Of a stretch of DNA of 64,000 nucleotides, positions 49,709 to 61,480 are shown in pieces. Within the stretch, counting starts at the first letter, position 1; every line of letters begins with the position of its first letter. The translations under genes and the position numbers were made by a program. The DNA is taken from NCBI RefSeq assembly GCF_029839275.1, contig NZ_JAOCAH010000001.1, forward strand, positions 62,001 through 126,000, written 5' to 3'. This DNA is from Pseudomonas sp. GD03944 (GTDB lineage: Bacteria; Pseudomonadota; Gammaproteobacteria; Pseudomonadales; Pseudomonadaceae). The notes under the pieces were generated by a model. The model was not told the DNA's origin, searched no databases, and saw nothing but the letters and a program-made list of their open reading frames with translations.

Positions 49709-49739
49709 CAAAAAAGGGCAGGATCAACCTGCCCTTGTA
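49709..49739 (-). terminator. Intrinsic terminator of ppsA
   Basis: On the minus strand, AAGGGCAGG, loop and CCTGCCCTT followed by T-run, 20 bp after the ppsA stop. Confidence 0.9.
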
Positions 49740-49759
49740 CAGCTAGGTCGACTGGCGAA

Positions 49760-52132
<2,373 letters not shown>

Positions 52133-52342
52133 GGTGATCTCTCCACTAAAATGTTGGAAAAGCTCAGAACCGGGTCGAGGTCCGCCGTGCAGGCTCGAAA
52201 CGGTTCTCTGGGGCTGGGAAAGCTCGGCGGACATGTCCGCACGATTGTGGCCTGGCCCTGGAAAATAAGTAACAATGCCAACCCGTTCAGGCCAGCAAAA
52301 GCGGGCCTATGATAGCCAAGATTCGTCCTCAGCTTAAGGCCC

Positions 52343-53170
52343 ATGGCGCAAATGAAACGAACCGCTTTCTTCATCTCCGATGGCACCGGCATCACCGCCG
52401 AAACCCTGGGTCAGAGCCTCTTGGCGCAGTTCGAAACCATCGCGTTCACCAAGCTCACGCGGCCGTACATCGACAGCGTGGAAAAAGCGCGCGCAATGGT
52501 ACAACAAATCAATACCGCTGCCGAGAAAGACGGCTCCCGGCCGATCATCTTCGACACCATCGTCAACCAGGAGATTCGTGAGGTCCTGGCGCAGTCCAAT
52601 GGCTTCATGATTGACATCTTTTCGTCCTTTCTTTCTCCCCTGGAGCAGGAACTGACCTCCCATTCGTCCTATTCGGTCGGCAAATCCCACTCCATCGGGC
52701 ACAACTCCAACTACATGGAGCGTATCGAAGCGGTGAACTTCGCCCTCGACAACGACGATGGCGCCCGCACCCACTACTACGACAAGGCCGACCTGATCCT
52801 GGTTGGCGTCTCGCGCTGCGGCAAAACGCCCACCTGCCTGTATATGGCAATGCAATACGGAATTCGTGCGGCCAATTATCCGCTGACCGAAGAGGACATG
52901 GAGCGCCTGCAGTTGCCCAATGCCCTGAAGAAGTACAAGGACAAGCTGTTCGGCCTGACCATCGACCCGGACCGCCTCACCGCGATCCGCAACGAGCGCA
53001 AGCCCAACAGCCGCTATGCCAGCTATGCGCAGTGCGAGTTCGAGGTGCGCGAGGTGGAGAACCTGTTCCGCCGCGAGAACATCAACTTCATCAATTCCAC
53101 GCATTTTTCCGTGGAAGAGATTTCCGCCAAGGTCCTGGTAGAAAAAGGCGTCGAGCGGCGCCTCAAGTAA
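52343..53170 (+). CDS. ppsR: PEP synthase regulatory protein (bifunctional kinase/pyrophosphorylase, DUF299)
   Basis: Switches PpsA off and on by ADP-dependent phosphorylation and phosphate-dependent dephosphorylation of a Thr next to its catalytic His. The 275 residues show [18 protein letters not shown], the P-loop-like [16 protein letters not shown] (about 153-168) and [17 protein letters not shown]. An ATG at 52352 is an alternative start that matches relatives equally well. Divergent from ppsA across 210 bp, which holds both promoters. Confidence 0.96.
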   Translation: MAQMKRTAFFISDGTGITAETLGQSLLAQFETIAFTKLTRPYIDSVEKARAMVQQINTAAEKDGSRPIIFDTIVNQEIREVLAQSNGFMIDIFSSFLSPLEQELTSHSSYSVGKSHSIGHNSNYMERIEAVNFALDNDDGARTHYYDKADLILVGVSRCGKTPTCLYMAMQYGIRAANYPLTEEDMERLQLPNALKKYKDKLFGLTIDPDRLTAIRNERKPNSRYASYAQCEFEVREVENLFRRENINFINSTHFSVEEISAKVLVEKGVERRLK

Positions 53171-53192
53171 CCCCCGCAACGCCGGACGCCAC

Positions 53193-53723
53193 TCAGGCCT
53201 GACCTGGCGTCCGGTCGCCCACCCCCAGGCTGCGCTGCATGAGCACCGTGTCCAGCCAGCGCCCGTGCTTGAACCCCACCGACTCGAACACGCCCACCCG
53301 GCGGAAGCCCAGGCGCTCATGCAGGGCGATCGAGGCGCGGTTTTCGCTGTCGCCGATCACCGCCACCATCTGCCGCCAGTCGCCACGCTCCACCAGGGCG
53401 ATCAGCTCACCGAGCAAGGCCCGGCCGATGCCCTGGCCCGCCAGGTCGGCACGTACGTAGACCGAGTTTTCGATGGTGTGCCGGTAGGCCGGACGCGGCC
53501 TGTACGGCGTCGCGTAGGCATAACCGAGCACCTCCCCCGCCCGCTCCGCGACCAGGTAGGGCAGACCGGCGGCCAGGACGGCCGCGTGGCGCCGGTGCAT
53601 GTCCTCGACGCTCGGTGGTTCGATCTCGAAAGAAGCCGTCCCGTGCAGCACGTGATCGGTGTAAATGGCGGCCACCGCCGGGATATCCAAGGCGACGGCG
53701 GCGCGTAGCGTCAAAGCGGGCAT
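53193..53723 (-). CDS. GNAT N-acetyltransferase, phosphinothricin/methionine sulfoximine type
   Basis: A 176-residue GNAT protein like the Pat/Bar and PITA enzymes, which acetylate methionine sulfone, sulfoximine and phosphinothricin. Visible are AAIYTDHVLHGTASFE at the start, GYAYATPYRPRPAYRHTIENSVYV in the middle and the acetyl-CoA loop DLAGQGIGRALLGEL. Probably a housekeeping detoxifier. It is on the same strand as prpF, 34 bp after it, in the place where prpD stands in other Pseudomonas. Confidence 0.88.
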   Translation of the reverse strand: MPALTLRAAVALDIPAVAAIYTDHVLHGTASFEIEPPSVEDMHRRHAAVLAAGLPYLVAERAGEVLGYAYATPYRPRPAYRHTIENSVYVRADLAGQGIGRALLGELIALVERGDWRQMVAVIGDSENRASIALHERLGFRRVGVFESVGFKHGRWLDTVLMQRSLGVGDRTPGQA

Positions 53724-53756
53724 AAGGTTCTCGGGTTGTTCAGGTCCGGTACAGCA

Positions 53757-54944
53757 TCAAAAGGCATCCCCGGGCACGCGCACCCAGCCTTCCATCAGGA
53801 TGCGGGCGCTGCGGCTCATGATCGCCTTGGTCACCGTCCATTCGCCGTCGACCTGTTTCGCCTCGGCGCCAACGCGCAGGGTGCCGGACGGGTGGCCGAA
53901 GCGCACCGCGCTGCGCTCACCGCCACCGGCGGCCAGGTTGACCAGGGTGCCGGGCACCGCCGCCGCCGTGCCAATGGCCACTGCGCAGGTGCCCATCATC
54001 GCGTGGTGCAGCTTGCCCATGGACAGCGCACGGACCAGCAGGTCGACGTCGCTGGCCTGCACTGCCTTGCCACTGGACGCCTGGTAGGTCTGCGGCGGGC
54101 TGACGAAGGCGATCTTCGGCGTGTGCTGGCGGGTTGCGGCCTCTTCGGCCGTCTTGATCAAGCCCATGCGCAGTGCGCCGGCCACGCGAATCTTTTCGAA
54201 ACGCGCCAGTTGCGCCGGGTCGCCATTGATGGCCTCGCGCAATTCGGTGCCCTGGTAGCCAATGTCCGCGGCGTTGACGAACACCGTGGGAATGCCGGCG
54301 CTGATCATGGTGGCCTTGAAGGTACCGACACCGGGCACCTCCAGATCATCGACCAGGTTGCCGGTGGGGAACATCGAACCGCCGTCCTCGCCATCATCCG
54401 ACGGGTCGAGGAATTCCAGCACGATCTCCGCCGCCGGGAAGGTCACGCCATCGAGCTCGAAGTCGCCGGTTTCCTGGACCTGGCCGTTACGGACCGGCAC
54501 GTGGGCGATGATGGTTTTCTGGATATTGGCTTGCCAGATGCGCACCACACAGGTGCCGTCCTGCGGAATGCGCGCCGGATCGACCAATCCAGCGTGGATG
54601 GCGAACGCCCCGGCGGCGGTGGAGAGGTTGCCGCAATTGCCGCTCCAGTCGACGAACGCCTTGTCGATGGACACCTGGCCGTAGAGGTAGTCCACGTCGT
54701 GCCCCGGCTGGCTGCTCTTGGACAGGATCACGCATTTGGAGGTCGACGACGTGGCGCCGCCCATGCCGTCGATGTGGGCGGAATACGGGTCGGGGCTGCC
54801 GATCACCCGCATGAACAGGCGGTCGCGGGCCTCGCCCGGCACCTGGCAGCGCTCGGGCAGGTCCTGCAGGCGGAAGAACACGCCCTTGCTGGTGCCGCCA
54901 CGGAAATAGGTGGCGGGGATCTTGATCTGCGCGTGAAAGGCCAT
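53757..54944 (-). CDS. prpF: 2-methylaconitate cis-trans isomerase PrpF
   Basis: Works with AcnD in the methylcitrate cycle, converting the methylaconitate isomer formed by AcnD. The 395-residue protein has the family start QIKIPATYFRGGTSKGVFF, WSGNCGNLSTAAGAFA with the catalytic Cys, and PTVFVNAADIG. The ATG at 54944 has AGGAAG upstream. Last prp gene of the operon here, separated from acnD by a repeat-filled 201-bp gap. Confidence 0.95.
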   Translation of the reverse strand: MAFHAQIKIPATYFRGGTSKGVFFRLQDLPERCQVPGEARDRLFMRVIGSPDPYSAHIDGMGGATSSTSKCVILSKSSQPGHDVDYLYGQVSIDKAFVDWSGNCGNLSTAAGAFAIHAGLVDPARIPQDGTCVVRIWQANIQKTIIAHVPVRNGQVQETGDFELDGVTFPAAEIVLEFLDPSDDGEDGGSMFPTGNLVDDLEVPGVGTFKATMISAGIPTVFVNAADIGYQGTELREAINGDPAQLARFEKIRVAGALRMGLIKTAEEAATRQHTPKIAFVSPPQTYQASSGKAVQASDVDLLVRALSMGKLHHAMMGTCAVAIGTAAAVPGTLVNLAAGGGERSAVRFGHPSGTLRVGAEAKQVDGEWTVTKAIMSRSARILMEGWVRVPGDAF

Positions 54945-54977
54945 GATTGCTTCCTGGCTGACAGGTGACATGAAAAA

Positions 54978-55139
54978 AGGTGGGTGAATCGCAATGGCGA
55001 TCCACCGCGGTATTTGCCTGGTGGATGAAAAAAGCGTTAATCCACCCTACGGTACTGCGATGTCTCGTAGGGTGGACCACGCTTCACCGATCCTCCATCG
55101 GTGTTTGCCCGGTGGATGAAAAAAGCGTCATCCACCCTT
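54978..55139. repeat. Two A-type palindromes between acnD and prpF
   Basis: Two copies of the GTGGATGAAAAAAGCG family in a row (54978-55051 and 55066-55139), each ending in TCCACCC and with CGTAGGGTGG between. They fill the acnD-prpF gap inside the operon and could form stems in the transcript. Confidence 0.75.
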
Positions 55140-55145
55140 GCTGCG

Positions 55146-57755
55146 TCAGGCCACCGCCCCTTGCAGGAAGTCCTTGGCAAAACGCTGCAGCACACCACCG
55201 GCGTTGTAGACGCTCACGTCCGCGGCGGTGTCCAGGCGACAGGTCACCGGCACCCGGACCACCTCCCCGTTGCGGCGGTTGACCACCAGGGTCAGGTCGC
55301 AGCGCGGCGACACCACGCCTTCAATATCGTAGGTCTCGGTGCCGTCCAGGCCCAGGGTCAGGCGCGTGGTGCCCGGCTTGAACTCCACCGGCAATACGCC
55401 CATGCCCACCAGGTTGGTACGGTGGATGCGCTCGAAGCCCTCGGCCACGATCACCTCGACCCCCGCCAGGCGCACGCCCTTGGCCGCCCAGTCGCGGGAC
55501 GAGCCCTGGCCGTAGTCGGCACCGGCGACGATGATCAGGTTCTGCTTGCGGTTCATGTAGGTCTCGATGGCTTCCCACATGCGCATCACCTGGCCTTCCG
55601 GCTCGACCCGGGCCAATGAGCCCTTCTTCACCTGGCCATCGACCACCACCATTTCATTGACCAACTGCGGGTTGGCGAAGGTGGCGCGCTGCGCGGTCAG
55701 GTGGTCGCCGCGGTGGGTGGCGTAGGAGTTGAAGTCTTCTTCCGGCAGGCCCATTTTCGCCAGGTATTCGCCGGCCGCGCTGTCCAGCAGGATGGCGTTG
55801 GACGGCGACAGGTGGTCGGTGGTGATGTTGTCCGGCAGGATCGCCAGCGGCAGCATGCCCTTGAGCGTGCGCTCGCCGGCCAGCGCGCCTTCCCAGTACG
55901 GCGGGCGGCGGATGTAGGTGGACATCGGGCGCCAGTCGTACAGCGGGCTTTCCGCTTCCTGCACGCTGCCCAGGTCGAACATCGGGATGTAGACCTGCTT
56001 GAACTGCTCGGGCTTCACCGACGCGGCGACGATGGCGTCGATCTCCTCGTCGGAGGGCCACAGGTCCTTCAGGGTGACGGGGTTGCCGTCACGGTCGGTG
56101 CCCAGCGGGTCCTGCTCGATGTCGAAGCGCACGGTGCCGGCGATGGCGTAGGCCACCACCAGCGGCGGCGAGGCGAGGAACGCCTGCTTGGCATAGGGGT
56201 GGATGCGTCCGTCGAAGTTGCGGTTGCCCGAGAGCACCGCGGTGGCGTACAGGTCGCGGTCGATGATTTCCTTCTGGATCACCGGGTCCAGCGCGCCGGA
56301 CATGCCGTTACAGGTGGTGCAGGCGTAGGCGACGATGCCGAAACCGAGTTTCTCCAGCTCGGGCAGCAGCCCGGCCTCCTCCAGGTACAGGCGGGCGACC
56401 TTGGAACCCGGCGCGAACGAGGTTTTCACCCAGGGCTTGCGCACCAGCCCCAGGGCGTTGGCCTTCTTCGCCACCAGACCGGCGGCGACCACGTTGCGCG
56501 GGTTGGAGGTGTTGGTGCAGCTGGTGATGGCCGCGATGATCACCGCGCCATCGGGCATCAGGCCCTGGGCTTCTTCGGCCCGGCCGCTGAGCAGCTTGGC
56601 GCCGTCGGCAATGCCGCGCTCGGCCAGGGCCGAGGTCGGCAGGCGGCGGTGCGGGTTGGACGGGCCGGCCATGTTGCGGCCCACGGTGCCCAGGTCGAAG
56701 CTCAGCACCCGTTCGTATTCGGCGGTCTTCAGCGCGCTGCCCCACAGGCCGAGGGTCCGGGCGTAGTGCTCCACCAGCGCCACCTGTTCCGGCTCGCGGC
56801 CGGTGAGCTTCAGGTAATCGATGGTCTGCTCGTCGATGTAGAACATCGAGGCGGTAGCGCCGTACTCCGGGCACATGTTGGAAATGGTCGCGCGGTCGCC
56901 GATGGACAGGCTGTCCGCCCCCTCACCGAAGAATTCGACCCAGGCGCCCACCACCCGCTCCTTGCGCAGGAATTCGGTAATGGCCAGGACGATGTCGGTG
57001 GCGGTGATGCCGGGCTGGCGCTTGCCGGTCAGCTCGACACCGACGATGTCGGGCAGGCGCATCATCGACGGATGGCCGAGCATCACGGTCTCGGCTTCCA
57101 GGCCGCCGACGCCGATGGCGATCACGCCCAGGGCGTCCACGTGCGGGGTATGGCTGTCGGTGCCGACGCAGGTGTCAGGGAAAGCCACGCCGTCGCGCGC
57201 CTGGACCACCGGGCTCATTTTCTCCAGGTTGATCTGGTGCATGATCCCATTGCCGGCGGGGATCACGTCGACGTTCTTGAACGCGGTCCTGGTCCAGTCG
57301 ATGAAGTGGAAGCGGTCCTCGTTGCGGCGATCCTCGATGGCGCGGTTCTTCTCGAAGGCGTCCGGGTCGAAGCCCGGCGCCTCCACGGCCAGGGAGTGGT
57401 CGACGATCAGCTGGGTCGGCACCACCGGGTTGACCTTGGACGGGTCACCGCCCTGCTCGGCGATGGCGTCGCGCAGGCCAGCCAGGTCGACCAGGGCGGT
57501 CTGGCCGAGGATGTCGTGGCAGACCACCCGCGCCGGGTACCAGGGGAAATCCAGGTCGCGCTTGCGGTAGACCAGTTGCTCCAGCGAGGCGGTCAGGTCC
57601 TGCGGCTCGCAGCGGCGCACCAGCTGTTCGGCCAGCACGCGGGAGGTGTAAGGCAGCTTTTCCCAGGCGCCGGCCTGGATCGACTCGACCGCCTCGCGGG
57701 CGTCGAAGTAGTCCAGTGCCGTACCCGGCAGGTTCTTGCGGTAGAGGCTGTTCAT
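55146..57755 (-). CDS. acnD: Fe/S-dependent 2-methylisocitrate dehydratase AcnD
   Basis: Aconitase-family enzyme that dehydrates 2-methylcitrate in propionate breakdown, replacing PrpD. The 869-residue protein carries the [4Fe-4S] Cys ligands in SCTNTSNPRN and in CTTCNGMSG, plus DSHTPHVDALG and GADYGQGSSRDWAAKG with the substrate Arg/Ser. The ATG follows the prpC stop with no gap, so translation is coupled. Confidence 0.96.
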   Translation of the reverse strand: MNSLYRKNLPGTALDYFDAREAVESIQAGAWEKLPYTSRVLAEQLVRRCEPQDLTASLEQLVYRKRDLDFPWYPARVVCHDILGQTALVDLAGLRDAIAEQGGDPSKVNPVVPTQLIVDHSLAVEAPGFDPDAFEKNRAIEDRRNEDRFHFIDWTRTAFKNVDVIPAGNGIMHQINLEKMSPVVQARDGVAFPDTCVGTDSHTPHVDALGVIAIGVGGLEAETVMLGHPSMMRLPDIVGVELTGKRQPGITATDIVLAITEFLRKERVVGAWVEFFGEGADSLSIGDRATISNMCPEYGATASMFYIDEQTIDYLKLTGREPEQVALVEHYARTLGLWGSALKTAEYERVLSFDLGTVGRNMAGPSNPHRRLPTSALAERGIADGAKLLSGRAEEAQGLMPDGAVIIAAITSCTNTSNPRNVVAAGLVAKKANALGLVRKPWVKTSFAPGSKVARLYLEEAGLLPELEKLGFGIVAYACTTCNGMSGALDPVIQKEIIDRDLYATAVLSGNRNFDGRIHPYAKQAFLASPPLVVAYAIAGTVRFDIEQDPLGTDRDGNPVTLKDLWPSDEEIDAIVAASVKPEQFKQVYIPMFDLGSVQEAESPLYDWRPMSTYIRRPPYWEGALAGERTLKGMLPLAILPDNITTDHLSPSNAILLDSAAGEYLAKMGLPEEDFNSYATHRGDHLTAQRATFANPQLVNEMVVVDGQVKKGSLARVEPEGQVMRMWEAIETYMNRKQNLIIVAGADYGQGSSRDWAAKGVRLAGVEVIVAEGFERIHRTNLVGMGVLPVEFKPGTTRLTLGLDGTETYDIEGVVSPRCDLTLVVNRRNGEVVRVPVTCRLDTAADVSVYNAGGVLQRFAKDFLQGAVA

Positions 57756-58916
57756 TTACTGGCGGTCCTTGAGGGGCACGAAGGCCAGGTCTTCGGGGCC
57801 GACATAGTTGGCGCTCGGGCGAATGATCTTGCCGTCGATGCGTTGCTCGATGACGTGGCTTGACCAGCCCGAGGTGCGGGCGATGACGAACAACGGGGTG
57901 AACATGGCAGTGGGCACACCCATCATGTGGTAGCTGACGGCGCTGAACCAGTCGAGGTTGGGGAACATCTTCTTGACCTCCCACATCACGCTCTCCAGGC
58001 GCTCGGCGATGTCGTACATCTTGGTACTGCCCTGCTCCTGGGACAGCTCGCGCGCGACGTCCTTGATCACCTTGTTGCGCGGGTCGGCCACGGTATAGAC
58101 CGGGTGGCCGAAACCGATCACCACCTCCTTCTTCTCCACCCGGGCACGGATGTCGGCTTCGGCTTCGTCCGGGTTGTCGTAGCGTTTCTGGATCTCGAAG
58201 GCCACCTCGTTGGCGCCACCGTGCTTGGGCCCGCGCAGCGCACCGATACCGCCGGCGATGGCGGAGAACATGTCGGAGCCGGTGCCGGCGATCACCCGGG
58301 AGGCGAAGGTCGAGGCGTTGAATTCATGCTCGGCGTACAGGATCAGGCTGGTGTGCATGGCCCGCACCCAGCTGTCGCGCGGGGCTTCGCCGTGCAGCAG
58401 GTGGAGGAAGTGCCCGCCGATGGAGTCATCGTCGGTTTCCACCTCGATGCGCTTGCCGTTGTGGCTGAAGTGGTACCAGTACAGCAGCATGGAGCCGAGC
58501 GAGGCCATCAGCTTGTCGGCGATGTCCCGGGCGCCCGGGTGGTTGTGGTCGTCCTTCTCGGGAGACAGGCAGCCCAGCACCGACACCCCGGTGCGCATCA
58601 CGTCCATCGGGTGCGCGGAAGGTGGCAGCTGCTCCAGGGCACTCTTCAGCGCGGCCGGAATCCCGCGCAGGGCCTTGAGCTTGGCCTTGTAGCCCTTGAG
58701 TTCGGCGGCGGTGGGCAGCTTGCCGTGCACCAGCAGGTGGGCGATTTCCTCGAACTCGCAGGTGGTGGCGACATCGAGGATGTCGTAGCCACGGTAATGC
58801 AGGTCATTGCCGCTGCGGCCGACGGTGCACAGTGCGGTGTTGCCGGCGGCGGTGCCGCTCAGGGCGACGGATTTCTTCGGCTTGAAGCCCGGGGCGGTGG
58901 TGTCAGTGGCGCTCAT
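57756..58916 (-). CDS. prpC: 2-methylcitrate synthase
   Basis: Condenses propionyl-CoA with oxaloacetate. The 386-residue citrate-synthase fold shows the three catalytic regions: GPKHGGANE (His), GFGHPVY (His) and LDWFSA (Asp), and the [16 protein letters not shown] start typical of PrpC. GGAGGAG stands eight bases before the ATG. Between prpB and acnD; the 118 bp to prpB contain only a GCTGAAGCCCACCCTACG repeat end. Confidence 0.96.
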   Translation of the reverse strand: MSATDTTAPGFKPKKSVALSGTAAGNTALCTVGRSGNDLHYRGYDILDVATTCEFEEIAHLLVHGKLPTAAELKGYKAKLKALRGIPAALKSALEQLPPSAHPMDVMRTGVSVLGCLSPEKDDHNHPGARDIADKLMASLGSMLLYWYHFSHNGKRIEVETDDDSIGGHFLHLLHGEAPRDSWVRAMHTSLILYAEHEFNASTFASRVIAGTGSDMFSAIAGGIGALRGPKHGGANEVAFEIQKRYDNPDEAEADIRARVEKKEVVIGFGHPVYTVADPRNKVIKDVARELSQEQGSTKMYDIAERLESVMWEVKKMFPNLDWFSAVSYHMMGVPTAMFTPLFVIARTSGWSSHVIEQRIDGKIIRPSANYVGPEDLAFVPLKDRQ

Positions 58917-59034
58917 GGTTATCTCCTCCGATCTTTATTGTTCTGGTGCGCTCGGCGTACGGTGGGCTGGGCGGCGATCCGCTCCAGCCCCCCGTAACGC
59001 TGATGCGGTGGGCTGAAGCCCACCCTACGTTGAT

Positions 59035-59922
59035 TTACTTTTTACTGGCGAAGAGCGCGTCGAGCTTCTGCTCGAAGGCGTGGTAGCCGATACGGTCATA
59101 GAGTTCGGCGCGGGTCTGCATCTGCTCGATCACGTCCTTCTGGTGGCCGTTCTGGCGAATCGAGGTGTAGACACTTTCCGCCGCCTTGTTCGCCGCGCGG
59201 AAGGCCGACAGCGGGTAGAGCTGGATCGCCACGCCGACCGAGGCCAGCTCGTCGCGGGTGAACAGCGGCGTGGCGCCGAATTCGGTGATGTTGGCCAGCA
59301 CCGGCACGTTCAGCGCCTCGACAAAACGCTGGTAGGTCGGCAGGTCATAGGCGGCCTCGGCAAAGATGCCATCGGCCCCCGCCTCCACGTAGCGCTGGCA
59401 GCGTTCGATGGCCGCCTCCACGCCCTCGGCCTGGATGGCGTCGGTGCGGGCGATCAGGAAGAAGGCCGGGTCGGTCTTGGCATCGGCCGCCGCCTTCACC
59501 CGATCGACCATTTCCTCGCAGGAAACGATTTCCTTGCCCGGACGGTGGCCGCAGCGCTTGGCCCCGACCTGGTCCTCAATGTGCGCGGCAGCGGCGCCTG
59601 CCTTGATCAGGCTCTTGACCGTGCGCTCGATGTTGAAGGCGCTGGGGCCGAAGCCGGTGTCGATGTCCACCAGCAGCGGCAGGTCGCAGACATCGGTGAT
59701 GCGGCGCACGTCGATCAGCACGTCATCCAGGGTGTTGATGCCCAGGTCCGGCAGGCCGAGGGAGCCGGCAGCCACCCCGCCGCCCGACAGGTAGATCGCC
59801 TTGAAGCCGGCGCGCTTGGCCAGCAGCGCGTGGTTGGCATTGATCGCACCGATCACCTGCAACGGGTGTTCGGCGGCCACCGCGTCACGGAAACGCTGGC
59901 CAGGGGTAGCGGGCTTGTTCAT
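59035..59922 (-). CDS. prpB: 2-methylisocitrate lyase
   Basis: Splits 2-methylisocitrate to pyruvate and succinate. A 295-residue enzyme of the isocitrate lyase superfamily with the KRCGH catalytic loop, [14 protein letters not shown] for Mg binding and the N-terminal [14 protein letters not shown] is seven bases before the ATG, which lies within four bases of the gntR stop, so they are coupled. Confidence 0.97.
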   Translation of the reverse strand: MNKPATPGQRFRDAVAAEHPLQVIGAINANHALLAKRAGFKAIYLSGGGVAAGSLGLPDLGINTLDDVLIDVRRITDVCDLPLLVDIDTGFGPSAFNIERTVKSLIKAGAAAAHIEDQVGAKRCGHRPGKEIVSCEEMVDRVKAAADAKTDPAFFLIARTDAIQAEGVEAAIERCQRYVEAGADGIFAEAAYDLPTYQRFVEALNVPVLANITEFGATPLFTRDELASVGVAIQLYPLSAFRAANKAAESVYTSIRQNGHQKDVIEQMQTRAELYDRIGYHAFEQKLDALFASKK

Positions 59923-60629
59923 GCATCACCTCGTGGTTCGCGGGCGTCCTGGTAATGACGCTCGATATTGCGCTTGGACGCGCCGATGTGGCGGCGCATC
60001 AGGAGTTCAGCCAGCTCGCCATCGCGATCGGCAATGGCGTCCAGGATCCGGTGGTGTTCGGCAAAGGCCTGGCGCGGGCGGTTGGGCGTGGCGGAAAACT
60101 GCAGGCGGTACATGCGCACCAGCTGATACAGCTCGCCGCAGAGCATCTGCACCAGCGTGCGGTTGCCGCTGCCCTGGATGATCCGGTAGTGGAAGTCGAA
60201 GTCGCCTTCCTGCTGGTAATAGCCGACGCCGGCCTGGAACGCGGCATCGCGCTCGTGCAGCTCCAGCACCTGGCGCAGCTCGTCGATTTCGCCCTGACTC
60301 ATGCGTTCGGCCGCCAGGCGACAGGCCATGCCTTCGAGGGATTCGCGGATTTCGTAGAGCTCGATCAGCTCGGCATGGCTGAGCGACACCACCCGGGCAC
60401 CGACATGGGGCACGCGCACCAGCAGCCGCTGGCCTTCCAGGCGGTGGATGGCCTCGCGCAGCGGCCCGCGGCTGATACCGTAGGTACGAGCCAGTTCCGG
60501 TTCGGAAATCTTGCTGCCCGGGGCGATTTCGCCCTTGACGATCGCCGACTGGATACGCCGGAAGACGTTTTCGGACAGGGTTTCCGAATCATCCTGAAGC
60601 ACTTGGGGTGTTTCGATGGTATCCAGCAT
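59919..60629 (-). CDS. GntR family regulator (FCD type) of the methylcitrate operon
   Basis: A 236-residue FadR-subfamily regulator: N-terminal winged helix (about 22-85, [26 protein letters not shown]) and a helical FCD effector domain (to about 225) with conserved Asp/His metal residues (HERDAAF, HIGASK). It heads the prpBC-acnD-prpF operon and probably represses it until a methylcitrate-cycle intermediate binds; the effector is inferred. In other bacteria PrpR is a sigma-54 activator instead. No ribosome site precedes the ATG; a TTGTCGACA operator lies there. Confidence 0.93.
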   Translation of the reverse strand: MLDTIETPQVLQDDSETLSENVFRRIQSAIVKGEIAPGSKISEPELARTYGISRGPLREAIHRLEGQRLLVRVPHVGARVVSLSHAELIELYEIRESLEGMACRLAAERMSQGEIDELRQVLELHERDAAFQAGVGYYQQEGDFDFHYRIIQGSGNRTLVQMLCGELYQLVRMYRLQFSATPNRPRQAFAEHHRILDAIADRDGELAELLMRRHIGASKRNIERHYQDAREPRGDA

Positions 60630-60630
60630 A

Positions 60631-60714
60631 TTGTCGACACTGCCGTTTCATTTACGGCAAAAACTACGCCTCAAGTCATCAGGAGTCAAACCATGCCAAC
60701 ACATTGTCGACAAT
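60631..60714. promoter_or_regulatory. Likely operators of the GntR regulator
   Basis: TTGTCGACA at 60631-60639, one base ahead of the gntR start codon, and the perfect palindrome ATTGTCGACAAT at 60703-60714. Two copies of one motif in the leader of an autoregulated GntR operon are a typical arrangement. The remaining 60715-60938 presumably carries the promoter of the + strand operon. Confidence 0.65.
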
Positions 60715-60938
60715 CCAGCGAAAGACGATGATTTCGCTCCGTTCGCTGACCTTACTTGCAGAAACCCTTATAAGCGTCTGTCGCAGCAGAAAAACCCCAT
60801 GGTAGAATGCCGCCCAATTCGGCCTGGCGAGCACGCCCGACAGGCCTGCTAGACTCCAAGCCAGAGGCACGGGGCCACTAGTGTCCTCCCCGCCGGCGTT
60901 CCCCCTGATCCACCGATAGCGAGCACCCACCAGGACTC

Positions 60939-61475
60939 ATGAGACTCAAGCCCTTCGCCCTGTTCTTTTGCCTGCTGCTGTCACCCGGCCTGGCGCTCGC
61001 CGCCGAAAAGACCATTTATGGCCTCAACGAATACGTCCGCCTGAACACCCTGGACCTGGAAGTCGCCGCCAAACTCGACACCGGCGCCAAGACCGCCTCG
61101 CTCAGTGCCCGCGACATCCAGCGCTTCAAGCGTGACGGCGAAACCTGGGTGCGTTTCTACCTCGCCATCGACGACGCCCACGCCCACCCCATCGAGCGCC
61201 CGCTGGCGCGCATCAGCAAGATCAAGCGCCGTGCCGGTGACTACGATCCTGATGAAGAAAAGACCTATACCGCACGCCCGGTAATCGAAATGGATATCTG
61301 CATGGGCCGAGCCCTGCGCAGGATCGAAGTGAACTTGACCGACCGAAGTGCATTCCAATACCCGCTGTTGATTGGCTCCGAAGCCCTCAAACGCTTCAGC
61401 GCACTGGTCGATCCAAGCCTTAAATACGCAGCAGGGAAACCTGGCTGTGCCACTGACGCAAACCCTGGCGAGTAA
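60939..61475 (+). CDS. Retropepsin-like protease (ATP-dependent zinc protease family, DUF785), exported
   Basis: A 178-residue protein with a signal peptide (cleavage after ALA near residue 22), so the mature part is periplasmic. The active-site motif KLDTGAKTASL (D47-T-G-A) is that of retropepsin-type aspartic proteases; the family name mentioning ATP and zinc is historical. The known relative RimB acts with the glutamate ligase RimK. Here too a RimK-like ligase is encoded two genes on. Six bp from the next gene. Confidence 0.85.
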   Translation: MRLKPFALFFCLLLSPGLALAAEKTIYGLNEYVRLNTLDLEVAAKLDTGAKTASLSARDIQRFKRDGETWVRFYLAIDDAHAHPIERPLARISKIKRRAGDYDPDEEKTYTARPVIEMDICMGRALRRIEVNLTDRSAFQYPLLIGSEALKRFSALVDPSLKYAAGKPGCATDANPGE

Positions 61476-61480
61476 TTTCC

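Noticed and set aside
55701..57863. Open frame of 720 codons on the + strand opposite acnD
   Set aside because: Shadow of acnD and prpC, no recognisable family and no promoter.
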